This document shows, in pieces, positions 60,750 through 64,000 of a stretch of 64,000 bases of DNA. Location: positions 1-64,000 of the forward strand of contig NZ_FOTK01000034.1 of NCBI RefSeq assembly GCF_900114535.1. Reading direction: 5' to 3'. Origin of the DNA: Methylobacterium pseudosasicola. Lineage in GTDB: Bacteria > Pseudomonadota > Alphaproteobacteria > Rhizobiales > Beijerinckiaceae. A program made the translations under genes and the position numbers. A model generated the notes under the pieces. The model did no database searches. It saw only the letters and a program-made list of their open reading frames with translations, and was not told the DNA's origin. Each line of letters begins with the position of its first letter. Positions within the stretch are counted from its first letter, which is position 1.

Positions 60750-62540
60750 TCACGGCAGCCCCCGGGCAACGCGGAACCCGTTGGCATAGTACCGGACATC
60801 GGCGTCGTAGCGGAACCGCGCAGTGGGCTTCACGTAAGTGGCCGTGCTGTCGAACGAGCCACCTCGAAGGACGCGCTGGCCGCAGGATCCGGTCGACCAA
60901 GCCGTTCCGTCCTGCGGGGCGCCGCGATACGATTCATTCCAGCAATCCTCGACCCATTCGGCCGCGTTGCCCGCCATGTCGAACAGCCCGAACCCGTTGG
61001 GCGCGAAGCTCGCGACGCTGGACAGTTCCGGCCTGGCCGTGCGGCTGCATTCCCGGCAATTGGCCTTGCTATCGCCGACCTGAGCCCCCCAGGCGAAGGC
61101 GGTGTTCGTGCCGCCGCGTGCGGCGTATTCCCATTCCGCCTCGCTCGGCAGGCGGTAGGTGCGCCTCGTCCGCGCGCTGAGCCACGCCACATAGTCCTGC
61201 GCGTCGAACCAGCTCACGTTCGTGATCGGATGCGCGCCGGACTGCTCCTCCGACGGGTTCGGCCGGTACTTGCAGGCGCCTGCCTCGACGCAGCTGTGCC
61301 ACTCGTCGACCGTCGTCTCCCGGCGAGCGATCGCGAACGGGCGCGGGATGGTCACCCGATGAACCGGGCGATCGAACGGCAGGGCGCCGGCGCCCATCTC
61401 GAACGTCCCCGCGCGCAGGATGACGAGTTCGGGGCACCGGTCGCAATCCCGCAAGCTCTGTCCCGCGGCTTGACTATTTTCCCGGGTCTGCGGCTGCGGT
61501 GGGGAGGTCTGGGCCTGGGCCGGCAGGGCTGCTGCGGACGGCACCGCGGCCGCCGGCGAAGGCGCAGGGGGAATCGCGGGCGGCGGGAGCGCGGGCGGGG
61601 ATGGTCCGACGGAATCGGGTGGTGAACGACGCGCGAGGCGAGACGGTTCGGCCCTGCCGGCACGATCCGTGGCGGGTGCCGGCAGAGCGTCGGGCGGCGT
61701 GACGGAGAAGCGAAACTCCTCGATCAACGAGGAGGAGATCCAGGGAACGCGTTCCGCCTTCGATGCGCGCGACACCCCGATCCGGGTGTGGGTGAAGGCT
61801 TCTTCGGCGGTGATGTTCGGCGCGCGCAACTCCTTGCCGAGTTCGCTCACGAACAGGCTGATATCGCCGTCGTCCTCGCGCACGACCTTCCCCGGCGGGG
61901 CCGAGAACAGGACGAGGCTCCCCTCCGGGGCATCGACCGGCGCAAGGCCCGCGGAGGACGCTCGGAAGCGGCGCTCGAACGGGTTCTGCCGGGCCGCGTC
62001 TACGACCGCGATCTTCACGCGCACGCCGCGTCGGTTCAACTCGCTCAGTATCGCGTCGAGGTTGATGCCATCCCGGCGGACTTCCGTCTCGGACCAGATC
62101 TGCGCGTTCACGGGGATCAGGTAGCTCTGGCGCTCGACCTGGATGCCGTAGCCGCCGAAATACACCAGGGCAGCCGCGCCGGCGTTGAGCTTGGCATAAA
62201 ACGCATCCAGGGTCGCCTGGACGTCTTCACGCCGCAGGTTCTCGCGCAGATCAACGTCGAACTCGCTGCGCCGCAACTCCTCGGCGAGAAGCCGCCCGTC
62301 TTTCGCGACTGTGGGCAGCGACCCCTGGGCATCGGGGTATCGGCTGTTGGCGATGAGGAGGGCGAAGCGCCGTCCGGCCCCGATCGGGTTCTGGGCCTGC
62401 CCGGGACGCACGGCCAGAAGCAGCCCGCTCAGCGTGATGAGTGTCAGCCCTATCAGGACGCCGTACCCGCGGATACGGCCGGGCAGCCCCTTCCGAAGCC
62501 GCGGCTCTGGAAGGCCCCAAACATCGATCCGTCCCGGCAT
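60750..62540 (-). CDS. Pseudo-caspase (peptidase C14-like) fused to a formylglycine-generating-enzyme-like domain
   Basis: A 596-residue protein. After a hydrophobic segment (GVLIGLTLITLSGLLLAV, a signal anchor), residues ~55-300 form a caspase-like domain (RRFALLIANSRYPD). The usual catalytic histidine of GHG is replaced by Tyr131 (VYFGGYGIQV) and the cysteine of DACR by Ala183 (VVDAARQNPF), so protease activity should be absent. A long proline/alanine-rich linker (~300-385) leads to a sulfatase-modifying-factor/FGE-like domain (FEMGAGALPFDRPVHRVTI, ITNVSWFDAQDYVAWLS, YRLPSEAEWEYAARGG, and RVLRGGSFDS to GFRVARGLP). The reactive cysteine pair of true FGE is not evident. ATG 62540 precedes the membrane segment. 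The gene converges on the Crp gene. Confidence 0.88.
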   Translation of the reverse strand: MPGRIDVWGLPEPRLRKGLPGRIRGYGVLIGLTLITLSGLLLAVRPGQAQNPIGAGRRFALLIANSRYPDAQGSLPTVAKDGRLLAEELRRSEFDVDLRENLRREDVQATLDAFYAKLNAGAAALVYFGGYGIQVERQSYLIPVNAQIWSETEVRRDGINLDAILSELNRRGVRVKIAVVDAARQNPFERRFRASSAGLAPVDAPEGSLVLFSAPPGKVVREDDGDISLFVSELGKELRAPNITAEEAFTHTRIGVSRASKAERVPWISSSLIEEFRFSVTPPDALPAPATDRAGRAEPSRLARRSPPDSVGPSPPALPPPAIPPAPSPAAAVPSAAALPAQAQTSPPQPQTRENSQAAGQSLRDCDRCPELVILRAGTFEMGAGALPFDRPVHRVTIPRPFAIARRETTVDEWHSCVEAGACKYRPNPSEEQSGAHPITNVSWFDAQDYVAWLSARTRRTYRLPSEAEWEYAARGGTNTAFAWGAQVGDSKANCRECSRTARPELSSVASFAPNGFGLFDMAGNAAEWVEDCWNESYRGAPQDGTAWSTGSCGQRVLRGGSFDSTATYVKPTARFRYDADVRYYANGFRVARGLP

Positions 62541-62795
62541 GAACGATGACCTGCACGCTATGAGCGGACGAGCGAAGTCCGCAGTGTATGTAGAATTGGC
62601 AGAAGCGCAATGATGGCTTTCCCCGCCTGACTGCGCATTCCAGGGCATCTGTCGACCGAGACAAGATATCAATACTTTTTAATTGCCAGTTCAGCGGCCA
62701 CATCGTATGGATCGGCGGTCATCCTGTTCGATTCGGAGCGTCGCGGCGTGCCATCGAAATGCGAATTCTGACCATCGCGCCGATCGGGAGGCATC

Positions 62796-63692
62796 GTGAT
62801 TGATGCAGGAAGATATAGCACGGGCCTGTTGACTCGAGCGGCGCTGGTTCTGCTGCTGGCCACGTCCACCGTGATTGCGCAGGAGCGCAAAGGCGGCCCG
62901 ACTCCATCGCCGGCGGCTGCCGCGGTCTACTTCGTCGATGTCAAGAACGGCAGTACGCTGCCGCCCAAGACGACGATCCACTTCGGCCTCCGGAACATGG
63001 GTGTCGCGCCGGCGGGCTCGGATCGCCCGAACTCCGGACACCATCATCTTCTCATCGACACGCCGATGCCCTCGGCAGATCGGCCAATCCCGAACGACTT
63101 CAACCACATGCATTTCGGGGCCGGGCAGACCGAGGCTGAGATCGATCTGGCGCCGGGCGAGCACACACTTCAGCTTCTGCTCGCCGACAAGGACCATATC
63201 CCGCACAGCCCGCCGGTCGCTTCCGAGGTCATCAAGGTCCGGGTCGCGGCTCAGGCGTCCGAGCCGTCCTCCGCGGCCGGGGCGAGCGCCGTCCAGCAGC
63301 GTCCGTCGCCGCCGGGAGCGCGCGTGTACTTCGTGCAACCGCGCAACGGCGACGTCGTGGGACGCAAGACGCTCGTGCGATTCGGGCTGACCGGGATGGG
63401 TGTGGCTCCGGCAGGCTTCGACAAGGCGAATACGGGTCATCACCACCTGCTGATCGATACCCCGCTGCACGCAACCGATGAGCGGATCCCGAACGATTTC
63501 GAGCATCTGCACTTTGGGCTCGGTCAGACCGAGGCGCTGGTGACGCTCCCCCTCGGGACGCACAGCCTGCAGCTGGTCCTCGCCGATGCCGACCATGTCC
63601 CGCACAAGCCACCCGTGATGTCCAACGTGATTCGGGTGACCGTGACGCGAACCGGCCGCAAGCCGCGGCCCCGGCGCCATCACGGCCGGTAG
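62796..63692 (+). CDS. Exported protein with two tandem DUF4399 domains
   Basis: A 298-residue protein with a Sec signal (GLLTRAALVLLLATSTVIAQ). Residues ~43-150 and ~175-285 are two copies of DUF4399. Each copy has the block VYFV, F-GL-x-MGVAPAG, GHHHLLIDTP, RPIPNDFNHMHFGAGQTEA or its equivalent, and HTLQLLLADKDHIPH. The repeated histidines (GHHH, HMHF, DHxPH) suggest metal binding, possibly copper, but this is inference. Most DUF4399 proteins have one copy; this one is duplicated. The start is GTG at 62796 with GGAGG five bases upstream. Divergent from the pseudo-caspase gene. Confidence 0.9.
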   Translation: MIDAGRYSTGLLTRAALVLLLATSTVIAQERKGGPTPSPAAAAVYFVDVKNGSTLPPKTTIHFGLRNMGVAPAGSDRPNSGHHHLLIDTPMPSADRPIPNDFNHMHFGAGQTEAEIDLAPGEHTLQLLLADKDHIPHSPPVASEVIKVRVAAQASEPSSAAGASAVQQRPSPPGARVYFVQPRNGDVVGRKTLVRFGLTGMGVAPAGFDKANTGHHHLLIDTPLHATDERIPNDFEHLHFGLGQTEALVTLPLGTHSLQLVLADADHVPHKPPVMSNVIRVTVTRTGRKPRPRRHHGR

Positions 63693-63806
63693 ATGCTCCT
63701 CCGCTGAACCGCTCGGTCCCCGCGCGGACGACATGGCCGCCCTCGCGCGGTTGAGTCTCCGCGCTCGCGTGATGCCGAGCCGGTCTCCGTTTTTACGGCG
63801 AGCGCC

Positions 63807-63941
63807 CTAACGCGCCGCAGCGGATTGCGTGTCGGCCTCTCCACGCTTGTGCAGGCTGCCGAGTGCGGCCCGCTGCGCGAGGAGGGAATCCAACTCACGC
63901 CAGATCTGCAATTTCACGCGTAATTCGGTCGTGCGTCTCAT
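63807..63941 (-). CDS. 44-residue hypothetical protein
   Basis: ATG at 63941 with GGGAGG five bases upstream, ending at the TAG at 63807. The product (MRRTTELRVKLQIWRELDSL...) is amphipathic-helical and basic; no domain is recognised. The strong ribosome-binding site and helical pattern support a real small gene. It converges on the DUF4399 gene, with about 115 bases between stops. Confidence 0.5.
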   Translation of the reverse strand: MRRTTELRVKLQIWRELDSLLAQRAALGSLHKRGEADTQSAAAR

Positions 63942-64000
63942 GACATCCTCCCACCGGGTGATGATCCGATGCCGAGTATCGCCGCGCCTGGGCTGAACGG

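Noticed and set aside
1-64000. CRISPR arrays, tRNA or rRNA genes, riboswitches
   Set aside because: No regularly spaced direct repeats and no tRNA- or rRNA-like sequences were noticed; riboswitches could not be excluded by eye, but none was recognised.

Overview
The window is high-GC DNA from an alphaproteobacterium. A Methylobacterium-like member of the Hyphomicrobiales is my best guess, from the GC-rich codon use, the MucR/Ros-type regulator, many twin-arginine signal peptides, the SOUL protein, DUF4399 protein, AtuA pair and hybrid histidine kinases. No rRNA, tRNA, ribosomal or other core gene is visible. The content is accessory: catabolic operons, regulators, plasmid-type DNA enzymes, IS remnants and several broken genes. 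It is either a plasmid or megaplasmid segment or a chromosomal accessory region; the window cannot decide.

Layout. 1-6.3 kb is a genomic scrapyard: the end of an IS5-type transposase, a diguanylate cyclase, two tiny overlapping genes, a lone receiver protein, an XRE regulator broken by an in-frame stop, a truncated IS1595 transposase, an AT-rich islet of two unknown genes plus an excisionase-like gene, and an FAD monooxygenase remnant split by an internally deleted IS with 23-bp perfect inverted repeats. 6.3-12.5 kb encodes exported proteins, most with twin-arginine signals: a peptide-type ABC binding protein, an SMP-30 lactonase, a metallo-beta-lactamase-fold hydrolase, a small unknown protein and a quinone oxidoreductase homologue. 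12.5-18 kb holds small genes, a 38-bp perfect palindrome in front of a LuxR-type regulator/hybrid kinase operon, a MucR homologue without its zinc cysteines, and an AraC regulator. 18.2-25.7 kb carries an HD hydrolase, a RecD2-like helicase, a type IA topoisomerase and a CoiA-like protein.

26-55 kb is a string of catabolic modules, each beside its own regulator. (a) LysR / 2-hydroxycarboxylate transporter / CitE lyase / CoA-transferase / amidohydrolase / MmgE-PrpD, which suggests CoA-dependent breakdown of a hydroxy-dicarboxylate. (b) LysR / CitMHS transporter / AtuA / AtuA-associated small protein. (c) IclR / ABC binding protein / paired acyl-CoA dehydrogenases / CoA-transferase / enoyl-CoA hydratase / class II aldolase / MFS transporter / SMP-30 lactonase / carboxymuconolactone decarboxylase / broken SDR. 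Between them lie SOUL, NAD(P)-binding, SDR and methyltransferase genes and two frameshifted enzymes: a carotenoid oxygenase and a LigJ-like amidohydrolase.

56-64 kb looks like a signalling block: sensor kinase, lone receiver and receiver-cyclase in one coupled operon, a divergent Crp/Fnr regulator that keeps the cAMP-pocket signature, and convergent to it a fusion of a caspase-like domain (both catalytic residues replaced) with a formylglycine-generating-enzyme-like domain. A tandem DUF4399 exported protein and a 44-residue protein follow. The kinase-to-cyclase-to-Crp block with the pseudo-caspase fusion is the best candidate for an undescribed system, though the link is inferred from gene order only.
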